In this document: positions 16,445 through 23,854 of the stretch, piece after piece
Layout of the letters: each line of letters opens with the position of its first letter
Position numbering within the stretch: position 1 is the stretch's first letter
Assembly: GCA_015067795.1 (NCBI GenBank)
Contig: SVLU01000004.1
Location: forward strand, 1 to 64,000
DNA: 64,000 bases
Direction of reading: 5' to 3'
Source: Oscillospiraceae bacterium
Lineage (GTDB): Bacteria > Bacillota > Clostridia > Oscillospirales > Oscillospiraceae
Notes under the pieces: model-generated
Databases searched by the model: none
Seen by the model: only the letters and a program-made list of their open reading frames with translations
Told to the model about the DNA's origin: nothing
Program-made: the position numbers and the translations under genes

Positions 16445-18187
16445 TCACATCTGTCCTATAATGCCGCCAAGCTCATCGCAAAGCTTGCCTGCGGTTTTGC
16501 GGTCTCCTGCTTCAAGGGCTCTTGCAATTCTTATTTCCAGTTCCTTTTTCTTAAGCTCAAGCTCAAGGTATTCACGGCTGAAATGACGCTTATATATCAT
16601 CTTTCTGAAGGCTCTGCCGCTCATTGGGCGAATGGTTCCGTTTTCAACAAAGAGAACGGAGTCCGCACAGTTGGCAATGCTGTAAAAGTCGTGGGAAACC
16701 ATGAGAATTGCACCCTTGTAGTCGGCTATGGCCTTTTCCAGAGCTATCTGGGAATAGGTGTCCAGATGGCTTGAAGGTTCATCAAGGAGCAGGAGGTTTG
16801 CGTCACCAACAGCCAATTTTGCAAGCTGCAGGAGGTTTTTCTCACCGCCGGAAAGCTGAGAGATCTTCCGGTCAAGGATATCGGGATCAAAGCAGTAATT
16901 GGAAAGATGGTTTTCAACCTGAGACGGAGTCTCAAAGCCAAGATCATAGAATTCCCTGTAAATGGTGTTGTCCTCGTTGAGGGTGTCCTCGTGAAGCTGG
17001 GAGAAGAAGCCCACCTTTGCCTTTTCGGTAAACTGAATTGATGGGTCGTCGTTATTCCACAAAGCGCGGAGAAGGGTGGTTTTGCCTGTGCCGTTCGGTC
17101 CTACTATTGCAACCTTTTCGTTGGATTTGATTGTGAAATTCACATTTTCCAGAAGCTTTTCGTCAAAAGCAAGGCTGTAATCACTTACTGCCAGAAGTAC
17201 TGCGGGCTCTTCCTCGGGAGTTATCTCGGGAAGAGAGATCACTGGCTCACGAATTTCAACGAAGGGAGCCTTTATCTGGCGTGCCTTCAGGCGTTCAAGA
17301 TAGCTGACCTTGCCTTTGAGAGTTCTGCCCCTAAGGGGGTCGATGATCTCGGAGGCTTCCTCCCGCATACGCTCAACCATCTCCGTTGTAAGACGGATGG
17401 CAAGCTCATCAGCCTCCGAGCGTTCCTGGAGGTCGATTTTCTTCTGCAATAATGAGTAGTTGTATTCAAGATAATTGCCCTCGTATTCCTGCAGGTCGGC
17501 ATTTTCAAGATGCCATATCTTATTGAAGCAATGACCCAGCAGATAACGATTGTGGGTGATGACAAGCATTGTACCCTCGTAAGCATTTATCAGCTCCCGA
17601 AGGCCCTTGAGGTTTTCAAAGTCAAGAAACACATCCGGCTCATCCATAATGAGAAGCCCCGGACGTCGGAGCATCTGGCGAATAATCTGAACAAGCTTAT
17701 ATTCACCGCCGCTGAGCTTTGAAATCTCAAGGTCAGCCTTTGTATCAAGCTCCGCAAGGTGCAGTCTGCGGCGGATGTTTACATCAAAGTTGTCGGCATC
17801 AACAGCTTCGCTTTCATCCAGAAGCTGCTGGTAAGTTTCCAGAAGTGTGTCAAGGTCATCGGACTCTCCCATCTTGGCACAAACATCGGCAATTTCCTCC
17901 TGTAAACGGAGAAAATCACTGCTGAGATAGTCAAAAACCGTGATATCCTGTCCCTTTTCACGGCTTGCAAACTGGCTCACATAGCCTGTTCTGCCAACGC
18001 CCTCCATAAATAGCTTACCATTGTAGATGTAATCCTCAGGACTGCGGATGATGTTGGCAAGGGTGGTTTTGCCTGTGCCGTTACTGCCGATGAGAACGCA
18101 GTGCTGCCCCTCTTCAAGGGTGAAGGATATATTTTTGTACAGCTCAATGTCGGAGAAGCCGTATGAGAAATTTTCAGCCTTTATCAT
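16445..18187 (-). CDS. ABC-F family ATPase
   Basis: The protein has 580 residues and two ABC domains without membrane helices. Walker A motifs are GSNGTGKTT (near 35) and GPNGTGKTT (near 355); signatures are LSGGEYKLVQ and LSGGEKNLLQ; Walker B regions are LLIMDEPDVFLD and LLLLDEPSSHLD. The usual ABC-F DEPTNHLD is altered in both, most in the first. A linker of about 80 residues and a basic, helical C-terminal extension (SREYLELELKKKELEIRIAR) follow. ABC-F proteins act on the ribosomal E site in translation or antibiotic protection; which applies here is unknown. It is upstream of and co-transcribed with the pseudouridine synthase gene. Confidence 0.9.
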   Translation of the reverse strand: MIKAENFSYGFSDIELYKNISFTLEEGQHCVLIGSNGTGKTTLANIIRSPEDYIYNGKLFMEGVGRTGYVSQFASREKGQDITVFDYLSSDFLRLQEEIADVCAKMGESDDLDTLLETYQQLLDESEAVDADNFDVNIRRRLHLAELDTKADLEISKLSGGEYKLVQIIRQMLRRPGLLIMDEPDVFLDFENLKGLRELINAYEGTMLVITHNRYLLGHCFNKIWHLENADLQEYEGNYLEYNYSLLQKKIDLQERSEADELAIRLTTEMVERMREEASEIIDPLRGRTLKGKVSYLERLKARQIKAPFVEIREPVISLPEITPEEEPAVLLAVSDYSLAFDEKLLENVNFTIKSNEKVAIVGPNGTGKTTLLRALWNNDDPSIQFTEKAKVGFFSQLHEDTLNEDNTIYREFYDLGFETPSQVENHLSNYCFDPDILDRKISQLSGGEKNLLQLAKLAVGDANLLLLDEPSSHLDTYSQIALEKAIADYKGAILMVSHDFYSIANCADSVLFVENGTIRPMSGRAFRKMIYKRHFSREYLELELKKKELEIRIARALEAGDRKTAGKLCDELGGIIGQM

Positions 18188-18365
18188 TTTCGATTACCTC
18201 ATTTAATTACTTCATCTGGTATCATAAATGGAATTTGCGTGTATTGCAAGGGGTTTTTTGTAATTGAAGGGATTTGCTTTTTAATTTTGCAGATCAAAAG
18301 ATAAAATGCATTATTACAAGAAACATCGTCACAGGATAAGCTGTTGTAAACAAATGGTATTGAGT

Positions 18366-18740
18366 GGTGCAGTCTGCGGACACCCGAGGACGGGTGTCCC
18401 TACGGAGAGGCTGGAAGTGCAGCCAAATTGAGTGGCTAAAGATTAAAACGACCACCGCAGAAAGCGTCCAAGCGATGGTGAGGCACAGACAATTAAAATC
18501 TGTTTCCGCTGGAGAAGAGAGGCTGTGAGTATGATTGTAGCGGAGGAGATTTTTAAGGGGAACCACGCCCAAAGCGCGGTTCCCCTTAAACGATCTTTGG
18601 ATACTTTCCATCGTTGGAAAGTATCCGCCCGCCGCGCAGGCGATACAATGCAAATATTTGTTGAGTGGTAAAAATATTCAGAAATATGCGGTTCGTCGCA
18701 AGCGCCGAACCCTACGGTTGCGGCGACTGATAGCCGTCCC
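18366..18740. repeat. Composite repeat, families A, B and C
   Basis: Family A (18368-18515) leads into family B (18524-18680) and then family C, marked by CGGTTCGTCGCAAGCGCCG and CCCTACGGTTGCGGC. The B hairpin reads GGATACTTTCCA/TGGAAAGTATCC, differing from the 6600 copy at paired positions. The 660 bases between 18188 and 18846 show no real gene; the ORFs there are repeat translations. Confidence 0.85.
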
Positions 18741-18815
18741 TGCGAGAAATCAAGCAAAATAGGTTGGGTTTACCGGGGAAATGTTGCTGAAAAGCATACT
18801 TTTTCGACAGACTTA

Positions 18816-18843
18816 AAGGAGCGGTGGAAACACCGCTCCTTAT
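18816..18843. terminator. Hairpin downstream of the gene at 18847
   Basis: AAGGAGCGGTG / CACCGCTCCTT with a GAAA loop; a perfect 11-base stem adjacent to the stop codon. Confidence 0.6.
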
Positions 18844-18846
18844 ATA

Positions 18847-19734
18847 TTACTTTTTATCTAAAAATGAAATATCATCCTCGATCCAAACACCGCGAATACC
18901 CAGCTTTTTGACTCTGTAAAGGAATTCGGACATTGGTTCGATGTTATCCTTGATAAGAGGGACCTGTGCAACTATACCGCTCTTACCCACCACATTGACT
19001 CCCGGACCGCCGCGCCACTGATTAGGCTCGATCTTGATGGAGTCGATATCCGACCAGTTGAAATAGAACAATCTCTTGCGATAGAAGTTTCTGTCGATAA
19101 CAACAAGGCCCTTGTCCATAACAGCGAAGAAATATTCGGGACGAGGTCTGCGTCTTGCGATAAAGGGCAGAATTCTCAGGGAGCTTTTAAACCAGATATT
19201 GTCATTGATCTTATCATCAAAGCGATAGCAGAGGATGGTTGGATGGTACATCAGAGTCTTGCCCAGCAGCCAGTCGAAGGAGTGGTCGGGGTGGTCCGTT
19301 GGGAAAGGACGCTCGCCCGGACGACCTAAAAGAAGATTGATGACCGGTCTGAGCTGCTCCTCCTTAACCTGCTGGAAGCCGAATTCCATAGTACCGCCAT
19401 CTTTTCTCGGCAGTATTATCTTGCACTTCAGGAGCTGATGCTCATAGACCAGTGAGGGAACAGTTCCTGACTTTAATACAACAGTTTCAACCTCATCGTC
19501 CTTTGAGGTCTGGATCATGACCTCATCCTTCCACCACGCGGTGGCATATTCCTCATCACTGCCGCCCTGATGAACCCTTGGAATGTATGTTACATTGCCG
19601 GGCTCCATGCCCTGGGAACGCCAGTCTGCAATAGATGGATGGAACTCCTCAGGAAGCTCGCTCCAATCCCAAATACGCTTTGGCCATGATGCAAGTGTTG
19701 GTCGAATATCAACTATTTTCATAGGATCACTCAT
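18847..19734 (-). CDS. Conserved hypothetical protein, about 295 residues
   Basis: The likely start is the ATG at 19734 (MSDPMKIVDIRP); another at 19722 is possible, and neither has a strong RBS. In-frame codons further upstream lie in the AT-rich promoter region and are not used here. The protein is soluble with no signal peptide. It is rich in aromatic residues (RIWDWSELPEEFHPSIADW), and its last third (YFFAVMDKGLVVIDRNFYRK, then FNWSDIDSIKIEP) looks like a bacterial PH-type beta-barrel. I do not recognise the family. It is transcribed divergently from the phosphoribosyltransferase operon. Confidence 0.7.
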   Translation of the reverse strand: MSDPMKIVDIRPTLASWPKRIWDWSELPEEFHPSIADWRSQGMEPGNVTYIPRVHQGGSDEEYATAWWKDEVMIQTSKDDEVETVVLKSGTVPSLVYEHQLLKCKIILPRKDGGTMEFGFQQVKEEQLRPVINLLLGRPGERPFPTDHPDHSFDWLLGKTLMYHPTILCYRFDDKINDNIWFKSSLRILPFIARRRPRPEYFFAVMDKGLVVIDRNFYRKRLFYFNWSDIDSIKIEPNQWRGGPGVNVVGKSGIVAQVPLIKDNIEPMSEFLYRVKKLGIRGVWIEDDISFLDKK

Positions 19735-19814
19735 TTCATAAGGTATAATACCGTTATAGTCTATCATACAAAAAATCGCAAAAAAATATAAAATTTTATT
19801 CCCTTTTTTAAATA

Positions 19815-19843
19815 TTGATAACTGTCTGCCGGAGTGATATAAT
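19815..19843 (+). promoter_or_regulatory. Promoter of the phosphoribosyltransferase-queH-galU operon
   Basis: TTGATA, 17 bases, TATAAT, ending 33 bases before the first start codon. Confidence 0.75.
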
Positions 19844-19876
19844 TGTACCATAAATACAAATTCGGAGGTATTTACC

Positions 19877-20431
19877 ATGACCTATGAACTGAATATAGCA
19901 GGATTAAAAAGACAGCTCCCCATGTGCCATGTAAATGACGACCTTATGATCGCAGGCTTTGTTATTTTCGGTGACGTTGAGCTGACAGTTGCCTGTGCCG
20001 CCGAGCTTATCAAAATCATGCCTGAATTTGACTATATGGTTGTTCCGGAAGCAAAGGCTATTCCTCTTGCCCACGAAATTGCACGTCAGATGGGCATTAA
20101 CGACTACTTCGTTGTAAGAAAGGCCCAGAAGCTTTACATGAACGGCGTCTTTGAAACAGAAGTCCGCTCCATCACCACCGCAAACGTACAGAAGCTGTAT
20201 ATGGACGGTGCTGATGCCGCAAAGCTCAAGGACAAGAGAGTCCTTATCCTTGACGACGTAATCTCCACAGGTGAGTCCCTTGCGGCGGTTGAAACTCTCG
20301 TTAAGAAGGCAGGCGGCAATGTTGTTGCCAAGATCGCTATTCTTGCCGAAGGCGATGCCGCTCAGCGTTACGACATTAAATTCCTGGAAAAGCTCCCGCT
20401 CTTTGACGGAAACGGCAATCCTCTTGACTGA
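19877..20431 (+). CDS. Adenine phosphoribosyltransferase-like protein
   Basis: The protein has 184 residues; GGAGG precedes the ATG. The PRPP-binding loop VLILDDVISTGESLAAVE (near residue 122) is the type I phosphoribosyltransferase signature, and YMVVPEAKAIPLAHEIARQM is the upstream nucleotide loop typical of the Apt/Xpt group. These enzymes attach a base to PRPP in purine salvage. The substrate is not certain: the sequence is rather divergent from classical Apt. It overlaps queH by one base, so translation is coupled. Confidence 0.85.
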   Translation: MTYELNIAGLKRQLPMCHVNDDLMIAGFVIFGDVELTVACAAELIKIMPEFDYMVVPEAKAIPLAHEIARQMGINDYFVVRKAQKLYMNGVFETEVRSITTANVQKLYMDGADAAKLKDKRVLILDDVISTGESLAAVETLVKKAGGNVVAKIAILAEGDAAQRYDIKFLEKLPLFDGNGNPLD

Positions 20432-21057
20432 TGAAGATCAATTATCAGCTCGAGCTGGACAGGCTCATTGCAGGTCTTGATACCACTCCGAAAATACTGC
20501 TTCACGCCTGCTGTGCGCCATGCTCGTCCTATGTCCTTAAATATCTCAGTCAGCACTTTAACATCGACCTGTTCTATTATAATCCAAACACATACCCACC
20601 CGAGGAATATAAAAAGCGGGGAAGAGAGCTTGAACGGCTTATCACCCTGATGGATTTTCCAAATCCTGTGGGCATGGTCCCTGCAATCTATGACCCCGAA
20701 CGCTTTTACAGGGCGGTAACAGGACAGGAAAAGGAACGGGAGGGCGGAGCAAGGTGTGCGACCTGCTTCCGTGTTCGTCTTGAGGAAACGGCAAAACAGG
20801 CATTGGCCTCAGGCTATGACTATTTCGCCACCACCCTTACCGTAAGTCCACATAAGAACGCACAGCTTATAAACCAGATCGGCCTTGAGCTTGAGAGGGA
20901 ATACGGCGTAAAGTACCTGATTTCCGACTTCAAAAAGCGTGAGGGCTATAAGCAGAGCATCGAGCTTTCTGCGAAATATAACCTTTACAGACAAGTATAC
21001 TGCGGATGTGAATATTCATTAGAGTACAATTTATCGAATAAAGAAACAAGGAGCTGA
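20431..21057 (+). CDS. queH: Epoxyqueuosine reductase QueH
   Basis: The protein has 208 residues. Conserved QueH cysteine motifs are present: LLHACCAPCSS near residue 27 (two adjacent Cys plus CxxC), CATCFRVRLEETA, and the late YCGCEYSL. These hold a 4Fe-4S cluster and a second metal centre. The enzyme reduces epoxyqueuosine to queuosine in tRNA wobble position 34, replacing the cobalamin-dependent QueG. The start codon overlaps the stop of the preceding gene (ATGA). It is non-homologous to galU downstream, so the operon is of mixed function. Confidence 0.93.
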   Translation: MKINYQLELDRLIAGLDTTPKILLHACCAPCSSYVLKYLSQHFNIDLFYYNPNTYPPEEYKKRGRELERLITLMDFPNPVGMVPAIYDPERFYRAVTGQEKEREGGARCATCFRVRLEETAKQALASGYDYFATTLTVSPHKNAQLINQIGLELEREYGVKYLISDFKKREGYKQSIELSAKYNLYRQVYCGCEYSLEYNLSNKETRS

Positions 21058-21062
21058 GGACT

Positions 21063-21935
21063 ATGAAGGTCAGAAAAGCTGTAATCCCTGCAGCCGGACT
21101 AGGCACCCGTATGCTTCCGGCAACAAAAACAGTACCGAAGGAGCTTCTCCCGCTTGTAGACAAGCCTGTTATCCAGTATATCATCGAAGAGGCTGTTGCC
21201 TCGGGTATCGAGGACATCCTTATTATAACCAACCGTGCTAAGTCCGCAATGGACGACTATTTTGACTACTATCCTGAGCTTGAAAACCGCCTCATTAAGG
21301 ACGGAAAGCTTGAGGAGGCTGCAGAGGTTCGCCGTTCCGCCGACCTTGCCAACATCTTCTATGTACGTCAGAAGGAGACCAACGGTCTCGGTCATGCGGT
21401 TTACCGGGCAAAGCGTTTTGTGGGCGATGAGCCCTTTGCGGTGCTTTTGGGTGATGACATCATGATGTCCAAAACACCTGTTCTCAGGCAGCTTATAGAT
21501 ACCGCCGAGGAATATCATGCAAGCACCGTGGGTGTTCAGCTTGTATCCGACAAGGCTATCACAAAGTATTCATCCGTCCTTTTTGAGAATGTAAAGGACC
21601 GGGTAATGCGTGTGCTTGATGTTAACGAAAAACCAACTCTTGACAAAAAGTTCTCTAACTATGCCATTTTGGGCAGATATGTCCTTACTCCGGGTGTTTT
21701 CGATGCTCTTGAGCATACCCCTCCCGGACATAACGGAGAAATTCAGCTCACCGACGGCCTCCAGCTTCTCTGCCACCGTGAGAATATGATGGCGGTTGAT
21801 TTTGAGGGCAAGCGTTACGATACAGGCAATCTCAAGGGCTTCCTTGAAGCCACCGTTGATTTTGCTCTTGCCGACCCAAAGGTGGGCCCCTGGATCGCGG
21901 ATTTCATTAAACAGAAAGCGGAAAAGCTGAATTAA
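21063..21935 (+). CDS. galU: UTP-glucose-1-phosphate uridylyltransferase
   Basis: The protein has 290 residues. The nucleotidyltransferase start AVIPAAGLGTRMLPATKTVP (near residue 6), followed by KELLPLVDKPVIQYIIEEA, gives the G-x-G-T-R and K contacts for UTP. Later motifs are NGLGHAV, LLGDDI and the sugar-binding segment near PGHNGEIQLTDG. It makes UDP-glucose for wall polymers, glycolipids and glycans. AAGGAG lies nine bases before the ATG, five bases after queH, making it the last gene of the three-gene operon. Confidence 0.96.
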   Translation: MKVRKAVIPAAGLGTRMLPATKTVPKELLPLVDKPVIQYIIEEAVASGIEDILIITNRAKSAMDDYFDYYPELENRLIKDGKLEEAAEVRRSADLANIFYVRQKETNGLGHAVYRAKRFVGDEPFAVLLGDDIMMSKTPVLRQLIDTAEEYHASTVGVQLVSDKAITKYSSVLFENVKDRVMRVLDVNEKPTLDKKFSNYAILGRYVLTPGVFDALEHTPPGHNGEIQLTDGLQLLCHRENMMAVDFEGKRYDTGNLKGFLEATVDFALADPKVGPWIADFIKQKAEKLN

Positions 21936-21956
21936 TGTAAAATATATAATGCAGTC

Positions 21957-21982
21957 AGGGCATCTTCCTTGCGGAGGATGCC
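21957..21982 (+). terminator. Hairpin after galU
   Basis: GGGCATCTTCC / GGAGGATGCC with a TTGC loop, flanked by CAGTC and GACTG. A T-run is missing. A nearly identical hairpin ends the lipoprotein gene at 22827-22853 on the other strand. Confidence 0.5.
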
Positions 21983-22011
21983 TTCAGACTGTCAAAAGAG
22001 TATAAATTTTG

Positions 22012-22210
22012 TCATTGCGAGACCACAACAGAGGTCGTTCAATCTAAAAAAGTATCTGAAATATTTAAAAACGCAAAGCTTCCGCAGCTATTTCAGATAA
22101 GATTCCCACGTCGCTTCGCTCCTCGGAATGACAGGGGAGGGAGTTGCTCCTCGGAATGACAGGGAGGGAGTTGCTCCTCGGAATGACAGGGAGGGAACTG
22201 CTCCGCTCGG
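22012..22210. repeat. Family D repeat with tandem 25-27-base units
   Basis: It starts GTCATTGCGAGACC and carries ATTCCCACGTCGCTTCGCTC, then three to four tandem units of the form GTTGCTCCTCGGAATGACAG followed by GGAGGGA. The spacers between units are not unique, so this is not a CRISPR array. Confidence 0.8.
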
Positions 22211-22237
22211 AATAACAAGGGGGAGAATTTTTCTACA

Positions 22238-22760
22238 GTATGCGGACACCCCGGATGGGTGTCCCTACGGCTGGCATGGAATAGTGGGCAAATTGAGTGG
22301 CTAAAGACTAAAACAACCTCCGCAGAAAGCGGCCAAGCGATGTCGAGGCACAGTCAATTAAAATCTGTTTCCGCAGGGAGTCAGAGGCTAAAAGGGGAAC
22401 CGCTATTTGTAAAGCGGTTCCCTTAAACGAACTTTGCCTACTTTCTTTCGATAGAAAGTAGGCGACACAATGAAATAATTTGTTTTCAGTAAAGATTATT
22501 CAAAAACAGGCTGTTATTTCCACCGTCAATTTACGTCCACAAGCAAAGATTGGAGAACAATAAATGCACGTTCTTTCCATTGCGGAGCAGATGACGGAGA
22601 GAGATTTGCGGTTCGTCGCAAGTGCCGAACCCTACGGTTGCAGCGGATGATATAGACTTCACCTCGGATGACAAGACCGTTTATAGTAATATTTGGTGCA
22701 GTTTTCGGATACCTTTGGAGGGATATTCCTACCGGTGGCTGATAGCCACCACTACTAAGA
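22238..22760. repeat. Composite repeat, families A, B and C (most diverged copy)
   Basis: Family A core (CGGACACCCCGGATGGGTGTCC) and body at 22240-22380; family B at 22390-22510 with the hairpin GCCTACTTTCT/AGAAAGTAGGC; family C at 22610-22640. GTGGCTGATAGCCACCACTACT at about 22735 is a family F-like palindrome. The 940 bases from 21936 to 22877 contain no supported gene. Confidence 0.8.
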
Positions 22761-22820
22761 ATTAAGCAAAAAGATGGTTTGTGCTGTAAGTATTCCTGAA
22801 AAATATATACTTTTTCGACA

Positions 22821-22853
22821 TAAAAAGGGCATCTTCCTTGGGGGAGGATGCCC
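22821..22853 (-). terminator. Intrinsic terminator of the lipoprotein gene
   Basis: An 11-base perfect stem (GGGCATCCTCC / GGAAGATGCCC with one G-T pair allowed) is followed by TTTTT on the minus strand. Confidence 0.85.
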
Positions 22854-22877
22854 TGATTTGTTTACTAATTCTAAAGG

Positions 22878-23351
22878 TTAAGAATTTGCACCGGCACCTT
22901 CATTGTTGCCGCTGTTGGTTGTACCACCGCCGGAGCCGGAGCCTGTGCCGCCTGTGCCGTTTTCGCCGCCTGTACCGCCGCTGCTGTTGCCGCCTGTGTT
23001 GCCGCCGCTGTTGCCACCGCTGCCGCCGTTATTACCGCCTGTGCTACCTGTGCCGCCGCCTGTTGTGCCGCCGTTTGTTGTATTACCCTGATTTGTGCCG
23101 TTTGTGTCTGTGTCCAGGTCGTTGTTGTTGCCGTCCATCAGGTCACCGGCGTCTTCAATCACCTCATCGACTACACCTTCGCTGTCGGAATCGCCGTTGC
23201 CGTCAATGGTACCGTCATCAGAGCCGTTATTATCAACTGTGCCATCGGCTGTTGTGTCGTTACCGTTTGTTATGTCGTCATTGGCTCTGCAGCCTGTAAG
23301 TGCAAATACCACCACCGCCACAGCAAGAGCGAGAAGTAAAATTCTTTTCAT
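22878..23351 (-). CDS. Low-complexity lipoprotein
   Basis: The protein has 157 residues from the ATG at 23351 (AAAGGAA upstream). A lipoprotein signal (LLLALAVAVVVFALTGC) has the lipobox LTGC, so Cys20 would be lipidated and the protein anchored outside the membrane. The first half after the Cys is Asp/Asn/Gly-rich and acidic; the second half is almost purely Gly, Asn, Thr and Ser (for example GGTTGGGTGSTGGNNGGSGG). There is no folded domain. It may be a flexible surface spacer or cell-wall-spanning protein. It has its own terminator. Confidence 0.8.
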   Translation of the reverse strand: MKRILLLALAVAVVVFALTGCRANDDITNGNDTTADGTVDNNGSDDGTIDGNGDSDSEGVVDEVIEDAGDLMDGNNNDLDTDTNGTNQGNTTNGGTTGGGTGSTGGNNGGSGGNSGGNTGGNSSGGTGGENGTGGTGSGSGGGTTNSGNNEGAGANS

Positions 23352-23470
23352 TTTTATTACCGTTCCTTTCGTTGCCGCCATAGCGGCTTTTTGCATTTGA
23401 AATTATAGGTTAAAAATCATTACGCACATATTATGTCCTGATAAAAGAATTTTAATAAGTTAAAAATTGG

Positions 23471-23509
23471 AAAAAATATTCCCTTTGCGGCAATCTGCAA
23501 AGGGAATAA
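23471..23509 (-). terminator. Intrinsic terminator of the spoIIE operon
   Basis: ATTCCCTTTGC and GCAAAGGGAAT pair around a short loop, with TTTTTT following on the minus strand, immediately after the stop at 23514. Confidence 0.85.
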
Positions 23510-23513
23510 GATT

Positions 23514-23804
23514 TTAAAGGAGTTGTATCACACAATATATTATCATAAATGCACCTGCTCCCATGAGAGCATAAACAAGACCCGGTATTTTTCGGCCTGT
23601 CTTTTTCTTCCTGTTTGAGGACAGATATTCGTTTGCCACCTGCTGAGCCTCCCGCACAAGCTCCTCTCTGGTGACACCCCTTCGGAGAGCATCCTCTCTG
23701 ACGATGAATATCGCTTCCTCAAATATGTTCTTGTCCGGCGATTTTATCACTATCACCCTGCGGGACACTCCCTTGACCAACTTCATCACTCCCTGCACTT
23801 CCAT
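23514..23804 (-). CDS. Small C-terminally anchored membrane protein downstream of spoIIE
   Basis: The protein has 96 residues, or 90 if the ATG at 23786 is used. The N-terminal part looks soluble and charged (RRVIVIKSPDKNIFEEAIFI), and the C-terminal 20 residues form one transmembrane helix after a basic KKKTGRK stretch. It follows spoIIE by 50 bases and ends at the operon terminator. I do not recognise a family. A sporulation or envelope role is only suggested by position. Confidence 0.75.
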   Translation of the reverse strand: MEVQGVMKLVKGVSRRVIVIKSPDKNIFEEAIFIVREDALRRGVTREELVREAQQVANEYLSSNRKKKTGRKIPGLVYALMGAGAFMIIYCVIQLL

Positions 23805-23854
23805 TTGCTTCCATTTTAACCGTTTTTTTACTGCTTTATACTTCGCAAAAGACT

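Noticed and set aside
22012..22210. Possible CRISPR array (repeated 25-27-base units)
   Set aside because: Units are directly tandem with no unique spacers, and no cas genes are nearby.
22903..23400. Proline/valine-rich plus-strand ORFs
   Set aside because: They mirror the Gly/Asn/Thr low-complexity stretch of the lipoprotein gene, which has a lipobox, RBS and terminator.
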